Shown piece by piece: positions 25,361 through 33,859 of a stretch of DNA of 64,000 nt; the stretch's first letter is position 1, and each line of letters opens with the position of its first letter. The position numbers and the translations under genes are program-made. The notes under the pieces are model-generated. The model saw only the letters and a program-made list of their open reading frames with translations. It had not been told where the DNA came from and searched no databases. The DNA is from DASZWJ01 sp963813895. Lineage in GTDB: Bacteria; Pseudomonadota; Gammaproteobacteria; JAURND01. Location: positions 1 through 64,000 of the forward strand of contig CAWFAS010000003.1 of assembly GCA_963813895.1 (NCBI GenBank). Direction: 5' to 3'.

Positions 25361-26124
25361 AATCTAACCTCAATGTGATGCTGAGCGAGATACTGCTTTA
25401 ATGCAGGAATCTGGATAGCTTTGCTATGCAAGACACTGGCGGCCAGTGCCCCATCAACCCCTGCCTCCTGAAATACCGCTAGAAAATGCTCCATGCTGCC
25501 AGCGCCACCTGATGCAATCAGGGGGATAGTCGTTACGGCGCGAATACAGCTTAGCTGTTCTATATCATAACCTTGCCGCATACCGTCCTGATTCATACAG
25601 TTTAAGACAATCTCTCCAGCGCCACGTTGTTGTATTTCTTTTATCCACTCTAGGGTTAAGCGTTCAGTAGTTAAGGTTTTGGCCTCGCTGCCGGTATATT
25701 GGCAAACCTTATAATGGCCAGCGGTTTTCAGACTATCAATCCCGACCACTATGCATTGCTGACCAAATACGGCGACCAACTGATCGATTAATTGCGGATT
25801 TTCCAGGGCCGGGCTATTGATGGAAATTTTATCGGCGCCGGCACGTAATACGGCTTCTGCATCTGCCAACGAGCGAATGCCCCCTGCTACGCAAAAGGGA
25901 ATATCCAAGTGTTGGGCAATACGTAAAATCCAATCACGCCCCACTGCGCGTTGATCGGCGCTGGCGGTAATATCATAAAACACTAACTCATCGGCGCCAC
26001 TGCGGCAGTAATACTCAGCCAATTCTACAACATCGCCTACAACCTGATGATTGCGGAATTGAATGCCTTTGACTACCTTGCCTTCTTTAACATCCAAGCA
26101 AGGGATGATGCGTTTTGCTAACAT
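25357..26124 (-). CDS. hisF: Imidazole glycerol phosphate synthase subunit HisF
   Basis: The 255-residue cyclase subunit that, with HisH, converts the ribulosyl intermediate and ammonia to imidazole glycerol phosphate and AICAR. The barrel begins MLAKRIIPCLDVKEGKVVKG with catalytic Asp11. Later come ISINSPALENPQLI, VVGIDSLKT, LNCMNQDGMRQGYD (catalytic Asp130 region) and LIASGGAGSMEHF. It overlaps hisA by 7 bases and hisI by 4. Length and motifs are standard. Confidence 0.95.
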   Translation of the reverse strand: MLAKRIIPCLDVKEGKVVKGIQFRNHQVVGDVVELAEYYCRSGADELVFYDITASADQRAVGRDWILRIAQHLDIPFCVAGGIRSLADAEAVLRAGADKISINSPALENPQLIDQLVAVFGQQCIVVGIDSLKTAGHYKVCQYTGSEAKTLTTERLTLEWIKEIQQRGAGEIVLNCMNQDGMRQGYDIEQLSCIRAVTTIPLIASGGAGSMEHFLAVFQEAGVDGALAASVLHSKAIQIPALKQYLAQHHIEVRL

Positions 26125-26858
26125 GGATTGACCTCGGCCAAAGCTTCGCGTAAAGAAAATTTTTGCTCATACAAAGCCTTACCCACTATTGCACCGGCGA
26201 GCCTCATATCAGCTAGTTTCTGTAGGTCAGCTAATGAGCTGATGCCTCCGGAAGCTTGAAAAGCCAATGTGGGGTAGCGCTGTAAGCATTGCTGATAGAG
26301 TTGAATATCAGGCCCAGCCAAAGTGCCATCGCACTCAATGTTAGTGCACAGCACATGCTTTAAGGAGCTATCGCTATAGTTATCCAATAAATCCCATAGG
26401 CTGACACCACTGTTTTGTTGCCAGCCATGGGAGGCTAATTCTGGTTCATCGGCTGTGTTCTTGCGAATGTCCAACGCTAAGACAATGCGCTCTGCACCAT
26501 ACTCGCGAATCCAGGATTTTACTTCAGTGATGGAAGAAATAGCGATGCTGCCTAAAATGACACGGGCGATGCCATTTTGGAACAAATATTCCAGTTGGCT
26601 TTGAGTGCGTATGCCGCCGCCTAGTTGTATGTTGAGGCTGGTTTTTTCGATGATTTCAAAAATGAGTGGTGAATGTTTTAAGTTACCTTCTTTAGCACCA
26701 TCTAAATCTACTATGTGGAGAAAATCAGCACCTTCACGGGCGAAATTTTCTGCAACGGATAGGGGTGTTGATTGATAGGAGGTGACGTGGTCGAAGGAAC
26801 CTTTGTATAAGCGGACACAGGTTCCGGATTTTAAATCAATGGCGGGGTATATTTTCAT
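26118..26858 (-). CDS. hisA: ProFAR isomerase HisA
   Basis: A barrel isomerase of the fourth histidine step. I place the start at the ATG at 26858 (MKIYPAIDLKSGTCVRLYKG), the standard HisA N-terminus with catalytic Asp8; the longer in-frame extension runs into the upstream repeat. Further motifs: LHIVDLDGAKEGN, IQLGGGIRTQSQLE, VLALDIRKN and FQASGGISSLADLQ. About 247 residues. It is separated from hisH by a 200-base gap with a palindromic repeat, but the strand and order are those of the operon. Confidence 0.95.
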   Translation of the reverse strand: MKIYPAIDLKSGTCVRLYKGSFDHVTSYQSTPLSVAENFAREGADFLHIVDLDGAKEGNLKHSPLIFEIIEKTSLNIQLGGGIRTQSQLEYLFQNGIARVILGSIAISSITEVKSWIREYGAERIVLALDIRKNTADEPELASHGWQQNSGVSLWDLLDNYSDSSLKHVLCTNIECDGTLAGPDIQLYQQCLQRYPTLAFQASGGISSLADLQKLADMRLAGAIVGKALYEQKFSLREALAEVNPC

Positions 26859-26892
26859 GTCTGTTTTTATTCTTGGGTGATAATTCAAGTGC

Positions 26893-27058
26893 AGTGCCAC
26901 TAGAGGCTGCCCCCTTCCTAACCTTCCCCCGCAAGCGGGGGAAGGGACTGCTTGGGTAGAATAATTAAGCTATGCACCTAATCCTATTGTTAGCTCGAGC
27001 AAGTCCCTTCCCCCGCTTGCGGGGGAAGGTTAGGAAGGGGGCAGCCTCTAATGACACA
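26893..27058. repeat. Palindromic repeat family A between hisH and hisA
   Basis: Starts AGTGCCACTAGAGGCTGCCC and continues TTCCTAACCTTCCCCCGC; the complement of the arm returns after a centre that includes AGCTCGAGCAAGTCCC. The same family lies at 29878, 44931, 48957 and 53000. It sits within the his transcription unit. Confidence 0.85.
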
Positions 27059-27060
27059 CT

Positions 27061-27654
27061 CTAAGAAAGCTCCAAAAAATTCTCCAATATCTTCGCCCCT
27101 ATTGAACCAGAGCGTTCTGGATGAAACTGGGTTCCGTAAAAATTTCTATAACCTACAACAGCAGAAAAAGTCTCACCATATTGGGTCGCAGCTTCAGTAA
27201 ATTCCCCCAGTTTAGCAGCATAACTATGCACATAATAAACATAACTGCCATTTGCAATACTTTTTAATAGAGGCGAAGCTGTAGCACTAATATTCAGTTG
27301 GTTCCATCCCATATGCGGAATGGGCAACCCTTGGCACTGTCGTAACGGTAAGACATTTCCAGGCAGGATATCCAAGCAATCAATTTCACCTTCAGCAGAA
27401 TGTGTATATAAAATTTGCATACCAAGGCAAATACCTAATACCGGTTGGGTTAGTTTTTTTATCACTGAAATTAATTGTAGTTGTTGCAATTGCTGCATAG
27501 CTTGGCTGGCTGTGCCCACCCCTGGCAGAATCACATGCGAGGCTGCCTGAATAGTTTCTGGATCAGTGGTTAGCACGGATGCTTTGCCAAGTCGCTGCAG
27601 TGCGAATTCTACTGAGGCAAAATTAGCGCCGCAGGCTTTAATAATAGCGATCAT
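27061..27654 (-). CDS. hisH: Imidazole glycerol phosphate synthase subunit HisH
   Basis: The 197-residue glutamine amidotransferase partner of HisF, class I. It has the nucleophile motif LGICLGMQILY with the catalytic cysteine, VILPGVGTASQAM for the oxyanion-strand region, PHMGWNQ, YYVHSYAA and the final histidine-glutamate motif YGTQFHPERSG. Supplies ammonia to HisF. Overlaps the end of hisB by 4 bases. Complete. Confidence 0.95.
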   Translation of the reverse strand: MIAIIKACGANFASVEFALQRLGKASVLTTDPETIQAASHVILPGVGTASQAMQQLQQLQLISVIKKLTQPVLGICLGMQILYTHSAEGEIDCLDILPGNVLPLRQCQGLPIPHMGWNQLNISATASPLLKSIANGSYVYYVHSYAAKLGEFTEAATQYGETFSAVVGYRNFYGTQFHPERSGSIGAKILENFLELS

Positions 27655-28721
27655 AGCAAACCTTTAGTGCTAGGCAACCCTTCGCCTGTTTTGGCAATGG
27701 CCTGACGCAGAGCCCGCCCTACCCCTTTAAAAATGGCTTCAATCATGTGATGGGTATTCTCACCCGTTACTTCTATATGCAAGGTTGCTTTCAATCCTTC
27801 TGCAAAGGAACGGAAAAAATGTGCCACTAATTCCGTTGATAGATCGCCCACGCGTTCTCGGGTAAAAGTAGCATTAAAAGACAAATGGGCACGGCCACTC
27901 AAATCAATAGCAATTTGCGCCAGCGCTTCATCCATGGGTAATAAAAATCCATAACGGCCAATACCAATTTTATCGCACAAAGCATTACGCATGGCCTCGC
28001 CCAAGGTGATGGCTGAGTCTTCTACTGTATGATGATCATCGATATGTAAATCACCCGCAACCGATAAGACCAAGCTAAATCCGCCATGCTTGGCTAACTG
28101 TTCCAGCATATGATCAAAGAAACCAATGCCGCTTTGGATTTGAATAGGATCGGCTTTATCTAGATCAACCTGGACGTCTATAGAGGTTTCATTCGTCTTG
28201 CGTAGCAGATGTGCACACCTGCCAGGCGACAATATATTGTGAGTAATTTCCGGCCACCCCGGGGTGACAGTCGAGCCAAGCTTAAGCCCTTTGATTCCCA
28301 GATTATGCGCCAGTTCCAAATCAGTTTGTCGATCACCGATCACATAAGAATGTTCGCAGTTAATTCTTTGGCTGGTTAAATAATCGAGTAACAGACCTAT
28401 CTTAGGTTTTCTGCAATCACAGTTAGATTCAGGTTTGTGTGGGCAGATATGAATGGCATCAAAATGAATTCCCTGAGAGGCGAATATGCGCAACATTAAT
28501 TCATGCGGCTGTTGGAAGTTTTCGTGTGGTAGACTTTCTGTTCCCAGGCCGTCTTGATTGCTGACCATAACAAATTTATATCCAGCGGCTTTTAATGTTA
28601 GCAAACTGGGAATGACTTCGGGTAGGAAAGCCAGTTTTTCAAAGCTATCAATCTGCTGGTCTGCAGGTTCTTCGATTAAAGTACCATCGCGGTCGATAAA
28701 TAATAATTTTTCTTGCGGCAT
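27651..28721 (-). CDS. hisB: Bifunctional histidinol-phosphatase / imidazoleglycerol-phosphate dehydratase
   Basis: The 356-residue HisB fusion typical of gammaproteobacteria. Residues 1-165 are a HAD-type phosphatase (LFIDRDGTLIEEPADQQI, then zinc-binding CPHKPESNCDCRKPK and YVIGDRQTDLELA). The remainder is the dehydratase (FFDHMLEQLAKHGGF, DDHHTVEDSAITLGEA, HMIEAIFKGVGRALRQA). It performs steps six and eight. There is a 15-base gap from hisC and an overlap with hisH. Complete, no odd features. Confidence 0.95.
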   Translation of the reverse strand: MPQEKLLFIDRDGTLIEEPADQQIDSFEKLAFLPEVIPSLLTLKAAGYKFVMVSNQDGLGTESLPHENFQQPHELMLRIFASQGIHFDAIHICPHKPESNCDCRKPKIGLLLDYLTSQRINCEHSYVIGDRQTDLELAHNLGIKGLKLGSTVTPGWPEITHNILSPGRCAHLLRKTNETSIDVQVDLDKADPIQIQSGIGFFDHMLEQLAKHGGFSLVLSVAGDLHIDDHHTVEDSAITLGEAMRNALCDKIGIGRYGFLLPMDEALAQIAIDLSGRAHLSFNATFTRERVGDLSTELVAHFFRSFAEGLKATLHIEVTGENTHHMIEAIFKGVGRALRQAIAKTGEGLPSTKGLL

Positions 28722-28736
28722 GTTTAAAATACTCTG

Positions 28737-29804
28737 TTAAAAATTGTAACTAAGACTCAAAAAATTTATTAAACGGGTATTCTCTTCTGGTGTGCCAATA
28801 GTGATGCGAATGCAATTCTGCAAAAATAATTTGTCATGCATATGACGCAGCACAATACCCGAATCCATGCATGCTTGCATAATTTTGTGTGAGTTTTCCG
28901 CCTCTAACAATAAGAAATTAGCTTCACTAGGCCAGATTTTTTTTATAAAAGGTAGCTCTTGTAAAGCAGCAGCTAAGCGTGCACGTTCATTTTTAACGCT
29001 GGCGAGTTGCTGTTGTAATTGTGGCAGTCTTGTCAGGGTTTGCATCACTGCATGCACAGTGAACGCAGGTAACGGATAAGGCGGCATAATAGCCTTTATC
29101 CAGTTTGCAATATAGCTATTAGCCAGCAATAAACCAAAGCGGGCTCCCGCGAGTCCGTATGCTTTGGAAAAAGTGCGCAGCACCACCAGATTATCATGTT
29201 GCGCGATACAGTGGGCTTGACTCTGTGCGCTGGAAAATTCAATATAAGCTTCGTCAACTACAATGATACTTTTGCCAGCAAAATGTTGGCATAGCTGCAA
29301 AATCTCTGTCTCATTTAATAGGTTGCCGGTAGGATTATTAGGCGAACATAAAAAAATCAGCTTCACATTGGGTTGCCAGTGACTTAGCAGGTGGTTCATG
29401 TCCAACTGAAAATTGGTTGCCGGCACTAATGGAACTTCAATAATTTTAGCCCCTTGTAATTTAGCGCTGACGGCATACATACCGAAAGTGGGCGGGCAAA
29501 TCATAATGGCATCTTTGCCAGCTTCACAAAATAGGCGCAATAATAAATCAATAGCTTCATCGCTACCGCGTAACATAGCCAGCTGATTGCTTTCTACGCC
29601 CATGATATCTACTAATTTTTCGATGAGCTTAATGGGTTGTTTTTCAGGATAACGATTAATTTTTATAGGTGCGAACTGCTCATTTTCCCAAGGAGATTCA
29701 TTGGCGTTAAGCCAGACTTCACCTTTTTTCGCTTCATCACGAGCGGAGCTGTAAGGGCTGAATTGCAGTAGGTCGGTTCTTATTAAATGTTCTAAGTTTG
29801 TCAT
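28737..29804 (-). CDS. hisC: Histidinol-phosphate aminotransferase
   Basis: A 355-residue PLP-dependent class I/II aminotransferase. LNANESPWENEQF, IDLLLRLFCEAGKDAI, CSPNNPTGNLL and VVDEAYIEFSS are present. TFSKAYGLAGARFG carries the PLP lysine, and RITIGTPEENTRLI is the arginine region. It catalyses the seventh step of histidine synthesis. Upstream lies a family A palindrome before hisD. Some strains use HisC-like enzymes for other amino acids; operon position favours histidine. Confidence 0.95.
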   Translation of the reverse strand: MTNLEHLIRTDLLQFSPYSSARDEAKKGEVWLNANESPWENEQFAPIKINRYPEKQPIKLIEKLVDIMGVESNQLAMLRGSDEAIDLLLRLFCEAGKDAIMICPPTFGMYAVSAKLQGAKIIEVPLVPATNFQLDMNHLLSHWQPNVKLIFLCSPNNPTGNLLNETEILQLCQHFAGKSIIVVDEAYIEFSSAQSQAHCIAQHDNLVVLRTFSKAYGLAGARFGLLLANSYIANWIKAIMPPYPLPAFTVHAVMQTLTRLPQLQQQLASVKNERARLAAALQELPFIKKIWPSEANFLLLEAENSHKIMQACMDSGIVLRHMHDKLFLQNCIRITIGTPEENTRLINFLSLSYNF

Positions 29805-29877
29805 GCTGGTTTAAGTCCGGATAATGAAATAACGATTGGCTAAGGTGGCCATAGTTTTGTATTAAGCATTGCGTGTG

Positions 29878-29957
29878 GTGCCACTAGAAGCTGCCCCCAT
29901 CCTAACCTTCCCCCGCTTGCGAGGGAAGGTTAGGATGGGGGCAGCTTCTAGTGGCAC
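29878..29957. repeat. Palindromic repeat family A between hisD and hisC
   Basis: A compact copy without the long centre: GCCACTAGAAGCTGCCCCCA at one end and its complement at the other, with CCTTCCCCCGCTTGCG in the middle. It can fold into one long hairpin inside the operon mRNA. Confidence 0.85.
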
Positions 29958-29991
29958 TCACCTCAACAGGCTAATAAAGAAAATAAAAAGT

Positions 29992-31305
29992 CTATTTATT
30001 CAAAACTTGATCAATTGCAGCCAAACGAATAGACACCGCATTCTTATGTGCCCCCAATCCTTCCAGCTCTGCCAGATGCTCGACAAAGGGTCCTAGCTTG
30101 TGCAGAGCGGATTCAGTCACCTTTTGCACGCTAATAAATTTCATAAAATCGACTAACGACAAGCCGCTGCAGGCGCGTGCAAAACCAGAAGTGGGCAATA
30201 CATGATTTGATCCCGTAATATAGTCTCCCATGGCCTCAGCAGACCAGGTACCCATGAATACTGCGCCCACATTGCTGATGTGCGGTAGATAATTTTCCGG
30301 ATTAGCTACCTGCAGGCTTAGGTGTTCTGGAGCATAAGTATTACTGATGATAAATGCCTGATCCAATGTGGGGACAATAATGATCCGGCCATGCTCTAAA
30401 GCTTGTTCGGCAATGGCGCATCGTAATAGGTGTGGCAATTGCTGGCGCAATTCATTATTTACTTGAGCGGCTAGTTCTGCTGAAGGGGTCAGCAACAGTA
30501 CTTGCGAATCCGGACCATGTTCTGCCTGCGAAAGCAAATCTGCAGCTACAAATTCAGGGTTAGCATGGCTGTCGGCAATAACAAGTAATTCCGAAGGGCC
30601 GGCTGGCATATCTATACTAGCGCCATTAGCATCTTGCGATACTAACATTTTTGCCGCAGTGACCCAGGCATTTCCTGGGCCGAAAATTTTATCGACTTTA
30701 GGTATGGATTGGGTACCGTAAGCCATAGCTGCAATAGCCTGAGCTCCGCCTACTTTATAAATTTGCTGAATGTCGCATAATTCAGCTGCTGCTAATAAAT
30801 GAGGGTCAATAGTACCTGCTTTATTCGGTGGGGTGCATAAAATGCGTAATGGGCAGCCTGCCAATTGTGCTGGAATAGCAAGCATGAGCAAAGTCGAGAT
30901 TAGGGGTGCTGAACCTCCTGGAACGTATAGCCCTACCCTGTCAATGGCTCGTGGAAGACGTTCGCAATAAATTCCGGGTGCGGTTTCAATTTTATGTATG
31001 CCAGGCTGTTGGGCTTGATGATAAGTAGTGATTTGTTGAAAAGCGGATTTTAAGGCGGCTTGGGCTTTGGAGGAAATTTGGTTTTTGGCTGTAGTGAATT
31101 CGCTAGCGGTGATTGCTAATTGGGCTAATGCAACTTGATCATGTGTAGCGGTTAGGGCGATTAATGCGCTGTCGCCTTCAGCTTTGACCCGATCAATTAT
31201 TTTCTGGGTTTTTTCTTGGATGGAATAAAGTTGGCTGGAAGCTGGTCTTGCCAATTGCAATTGTTGCTCAGTAGCAGATAAATTATTCCAGGTATGCGTT
31301 TTCAT
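29992..31305 (-). CDS. hisD: Histidinol dehydrogenase
   Basis: A 437-residue zinc enzyme for the last two oxidations of histidine synthesis. Characteristic stretches: YVPGGSAPLISTLLMLAIPA, KVGGAQAIAAMAYGTQSIP, KIFGPGNAWVTAAK, DMPAGPSELLVIAD, DLLSQAEHGPDSQVLLLT and the metal-binding TYAPEHLSLQV. GNHVLPT-type NHVLPTSGFARACSGLS is also present. Start ATG 31305. The gap to hisG is 340 bases, filled with palindromic repeats. Complete. Confidence 0.95.
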   Translation of the reverse strand: MKTHTWNNLSATEQQLQLARPASSQLYSIQEKTQKIIDRVKAEGDSALIALTATHDQVALAQLAITASEFTTAKNQISSKAQAALKSAFQQITTYHQAQQPGIHKIETAPGIYCERLPRAIDRVGLYVPGGSAPLISTLLMLAIPAQLAGCPLRILCTPPNKAGTIDPHLLAAAELCDIQQIYKVGGAQAIAAMAYGTQSIPKVDKIFGPGNAWVTAAKMLVSQDANGASIDMPAGPSELLVIADSHANPEFVAADLLSQAEHGPDSQVLLLTPSAELAAQVNNELRQQLPHLLRCAIAEQALEHGRIIIVPTLDQAFIISNTYAPEHLSLQVANPENYLPHISNVGAVFMGTWSAEAMGDYITGSNHVLPTSGFARACSGLSLVDFMKFISVQKVTESALHKLGPFVEHLAELEGLGAHKNAVSIRLAAIDQVLNK

Positions 31306-31346
31306 TTGGGGTCCAGCTTAGGTTGTTATATTCAGTCCCACCAGAA

Positions 31347-31539
31347 GGGGCATTGTTGAAATAATTCGAGAGCACTGTATCCCCTCTCCCCTTGCGGGAG
31401 AGGGGTAATATTAAGCATTTACCATTTAATTTTCACTGATATTGCCACACCAACCCCCTCTCCCTAACCCTCTCCCGCAAGGGGAGAGGGGATCATAGAG
31501 TTTCCCATAAATGGGAGCGAATTATTCAACAAAGCCCCC
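31347..31539. repeat. Palindromic repeat family D with IS903-like ends
   Basis: The ends are GGGGCATTGTTGAAATAATT and a complementary AATTATTCAACAAAGCCCC. The middle has two opposed TCCCCTCTCC-type arms around CTTGCGGGAGAGGGG and CCCGCAAGGGGAGAGGG. The ends resemble the IS903-type terminus GGCTTTGTTGAATAAAT, so derivation from an IS5-family element is plausible. Related copies lie at 35067 and 62 kb. Confidence 0.75.
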
Positions 31540-31557
31540 GCAGGCGGGGGCTGAGCT

Positions 31558-31639
31558 AGCTGTCATCGCTGAGCGCAGCGAAGGATCACCTTGAGGTGCC
31601 ACTAGACGGAGATCCTTCGCTGCGCTCAGGATGACAGCT
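31558..31639. repeat. Palindromic repeat family B between hisG and hisD
   Basis: AGCTGTCATCGCTGAGCGCA at the left and complementary arm at the right, ending just after the hisG stop. It is preceded by family D, so two repeat families adjoin in the hisG-hisD gap. Confidence 0.8.
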
Positions 31640-31645
31640 GGTTTC

Positions 31646-32545
31646 CTAATCCAACATTTTTTCAATCGGTAACACTAAAATTGAACTGGCACCCGCCTGC
31701 TGTAATTTTTCCAGGGTGCTCCAAAATACGCCTTCGGTAGATACTGCGTGTACTGCGACTTTTTCCGTTGTCCCTTCCAACGGAATTACCGTTGGCATTT
31801 CTGCTCCAGGTAGTATGCTTTTAATTTTCGCCAATTGTGACTTAGGCGCATGAAACATAATATATTTACTTTCCTGTGCTTTTAATACCCCCTCTATCCT
31901 GCGTAACAATAATTCAAACGTCTGCTGCTTTTTTTGCTCGAAATTTTTTTGCGTTTTAATGAGTACAGCTTGACTGTGGATGATTTCTGCCACTTCTTTA
32001 AGATTATGTTCCTCTAAGGTCTGACCTGTGGCGACTAAATCACAGATAGCATCTGCCATGCCTAAGCGCGGAGCAATTTCTACTGAGCCTGAAATCATTG
32101 TAATTTCAGCATTGATCTGATTTTTTTCTAGGTACTGTTGCAGAAGATTAGGATAACTGGTAGCAATTTTAAGCCCTTGGAAAGTTTGTGGACCTGTATA
32201 GGCAATTTCTTCGGGAAGAGCTATCGAAAGTCGGCAGCGGCTGAAACCCAGCCGCTTGATAATATCGAATTGAGACGCCTTAGCCTTGTGCTGAGGAGTC
32301 TGAGTTTTTTCAAATAATACATTTTCTCCTACAATGCCGAGATCACAGACATCGTCTACTACTAGAGTAGGAATATCATCATCTCGAACAAATAACACGT
32401 CGATGGGAAGGTTTTCACCATGGCAAAATAGAGTATTGTGTTTGGCGCGAATTTTAAGGCCGCAGCGCGACAAAAGGTCCAGCGAATCGCTATTTAAGCG
32501 CCCGCTTTTTTGTATTGCAATTCTGAGCCGAGAGGTTGGTTTCAT
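31646..32545 (-). CDS. hisG: ATP phosphoribosyltransferase, long form
   Basis: The 299-residue enzyme starting histidine synthesis and normally feedback-inhibited by histidine. RLRIAIQKSGRLNSDSLDLL opens the catalytic part. VDDVCDLGIVGENVLFE, ATSYPNLLQQYL and DAICDLVATGQTLEEHNL bind phosphoribosyl pyrophosphate and ATP. The C-terminal PII-like regulatory domain (KYIMFHAPKSQLAKI onwards) marks the long, histidine-regulated form. The ATG overlaps the stop of a small TrpR-like ORF (TGATG), implying coupling. Confidence 0.95.
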   Translation of the reverse strand: MKPTSRLRIAIQKSGRLNSDSLDLLSRCGLKIRAKHNTLFCHGENLPIDVLFVRDDDIPTLVVDDVCDLGIVGENVLFEKTQTPQHKAKASQFDIIKRLGFSRCRLSIALPEEIAYTGPQTFQGLKIATSYPNLLQQYLEKNQINAEITMISGSVEIAPRLGMADAICDLVATGQTLEEHNLKEVAEIIHSQAVLIKTQKNFEQKKQQTFELLLRRIEGVLKAQESKYIMFHAPKSQLAKIKSILPGAEMPTVIPLEGTTEKVAVHAVSTEGVFWSTLEKLQQAGASSILVLPIEKMLD

Positions 32546-32718
32546 CAGTTTTCTGCTGTTTGAGTATAGGGTGGTGGATTAATGGCTTGGATTTCAGCAG
32601 GAATGTATAAATCCTGCTGAAAATCTTGTGCTTCGGTAGCGGATTTGATGAAAGACATGGCAGTATATAACTGTTCCTTGCGGCTTTGTGTGAGATGTTG
32701 AGGATGGTAGGTTTTCAT
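32545..32718 (-). CDS. Short TrpR/YerC-like ORF coupled to hisG
   Basis: A 57-codon frame, too short for usual gene calls, begins MKTYHPQHLTQSRKEQLYTA and continues SATEAQDFQQDLYIPAEIQA. This matches the N-terminal helices of TrpR-related YerC/YecD proteins (the LY-A---LK----A--F--DLLTP-EIQAI pattern). The natural DNA-binding half after EIQAI is replaced by NPPPYTQTAEN and a stop. That stop overlaps the hisG start by one base (TGATG). It may be a decayed repressor kept for coupling, or a peptide of its own. Ribosome site weak. No database check was possible. Confidence 0.5.
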   Translation of the reverse strand: MKTYHPQHLTQSRKEQLYTAMSFIKSATEAQDFQQDLYIPAEIQAINPPPYTQTAEN

Positions 32719-32728
32719 AAGCGTCGTT

Positions 32729-32750
32729 GCTAGGGTATTAATACGCTAGC
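32729..32750. promoter_or_regulatory. 22-bp palindrome upstream of the his operon
   Basis: GCTAGGGTATTAATACGCTA continues with GC and is palindromic apart from one pair. It lies 11 bases upstream of the small TrpR-like ORF. CTAG in each half is also the core of TrpR operators, though the spacing differs from the E. coli trp operator. A repressor or an RNA hairpin are both possible. Confidence 0.4.
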
Positions 32751-32788
32751 AAAATAACATGCTGACTGTTTATTTGTCAAAGGAAGGA

Positions 32789-32858
32789 TACCGAGCCGCG
32801 ACCGTAAGGGAGCGTTTACTGGAGCAATGTAAACGCTCCCTTACGGTCGCAGCTCGGT
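32789..32858. repeat. Palindrome with GACCGTAAGGGAGCG arms
   Basis: ACCGAGCCGCGACCGTAAGG, then GAGCGTTTAC, pairs with its near-perfect complement after nine bases. It sits between the his operon promoter region and the end of the next gene and may terminate transcription. I see no other copy in this window. Confidence 0.7.
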
Positions 32859-32882
32859 AAATGGCTGAACGACCATTCCTGA

Positions 32883-33614
32883 TTAAAATGGAAAGTCACG
32901 GTCTTCTGTAGCTTTGGTCACCTCTTTGATATTAGCTTCATTTAATTTATCAGTTTTGCTATACCTTTCAGCGATATCTTGTTGCAGCATCTTAAAAGGT
33001 TTAGTGGCAAAAAAACTTAATGTACCATTAGCTTGAGCTTCATAAGCTTTTTTAGTCGCCTCGCTATAAGAAATATCAAAAATTATTTGGTGTTGTTTTT
33101 TGCTGTGAAGCTCTGCGACTGACAGGGTAGGCATCTGGCGATCCATCGGTATTATAGTCCTATATATCTCCTTTCCTAGATCTAGTAAAATTTTGTTTTG
33201 AGGTGTCTTAGATTTATTAGGAATGTAATACAGTGGCGAAACGTTGTTGTGGTAATAGTCCATAAGAACCTCTACTGGAGTTCGCCCATTTCTTTTTTCG
33301 GTAGCCTCAGGATTCTTGCTCACATTGGCAATAAGATTATTTAATGCGATTTTTAAACTTGAGCGAAGTTCATCAATCTCGCAGCTCTTTAAATCAGTCT
33401 TAGTAGCTAAATCATCAACTTTCTTTAAAGCTGCATCAACGTTAGCAAATAAGAAGTTTTGAGTTCTTTTTTTATCTTCATTTTGAATGAGCTCAGAAGA
33501 AGAGGGAGCTAAAGGAGGAGCCTTAGTTTTTACTTCATCTGAATCAAAAGAAGAAACAACTGGATTGCCGCTCAAACTATTTAGAGAACTCGGTAGTTGT
33601 GATGGACCTTTCAA
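32883..33614 (-). CDS. Unknown protein, start out of frame at an A-run
   Basis: A 243-residue hydrophilic protein from a TTG at 33614. Residues 45-120 look helical (NVDAALKKVDDLATKTDLKS, LRSSLKIALNNLIANV), followed by a more globular part (MDYYHNNVSPLYYIP). No known domain; effector-like composition. The TTG lacks a ribosome site. Just upstream an ATG (33646) reads MSQHKKNFF, then meets a stop. Removing one base from its eight-A run gives MSQHKKTFFGSLKGPSQL in frame with the rest. The authentic start is therefore probably at 33646, with a one-base frameshift or slippage. Confidence 0.55.
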   Translation of the reverse strand: MKGPSQLPSSLNSLSGNPVVSSFDSDEVKTKAPPLAPSSSELIQNEDKKRTQNFLFANVDAALKKVDDLATKTDLKSCEIDELRSSLKIALNNLIANVSKNPEATEKRNGRTPVEVLMDYYHNNVSPLYYIPNKSKTPQNKILLDLGKEIYRTIIPMDRQMPTLSVAELHSKKQHQIIFDISYSEATKKAYEAQANGTLSFFATKPFKMLQQDIAERYSKTDKLNEANIKEVTKATEDRDFPF

Positions 33615-33859
33615 ACTGCCAAAAAAAGTTTTTTTTGTGTTGTGACATTGTATACATCGCTGAAATTAGTTATTGGAAATATTCACTTTGAGAAATTGAT
33701 TTTTAGGTTTTTACCCAAAATTATTCCCAAGCTGTGGCTAATATAGCATTGTATGCTTAAATTAATGTTAAGATAGGCAGTGGGGTCCTACTCCCCTACT
33801 TTAAATGTGTTTATTCCCCCTTGGCGCCACGATAAAGTCGTATCTCAAACAGGAATCCT

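Noticed and set aside
26881..27060. Possible CRISPR-like repeats in the GC-rich intergenic sequences
   Set aside because: The repeats are dispersed, palindromic and singly placed, with no regular spacers and no cas genes anywhere in the window.
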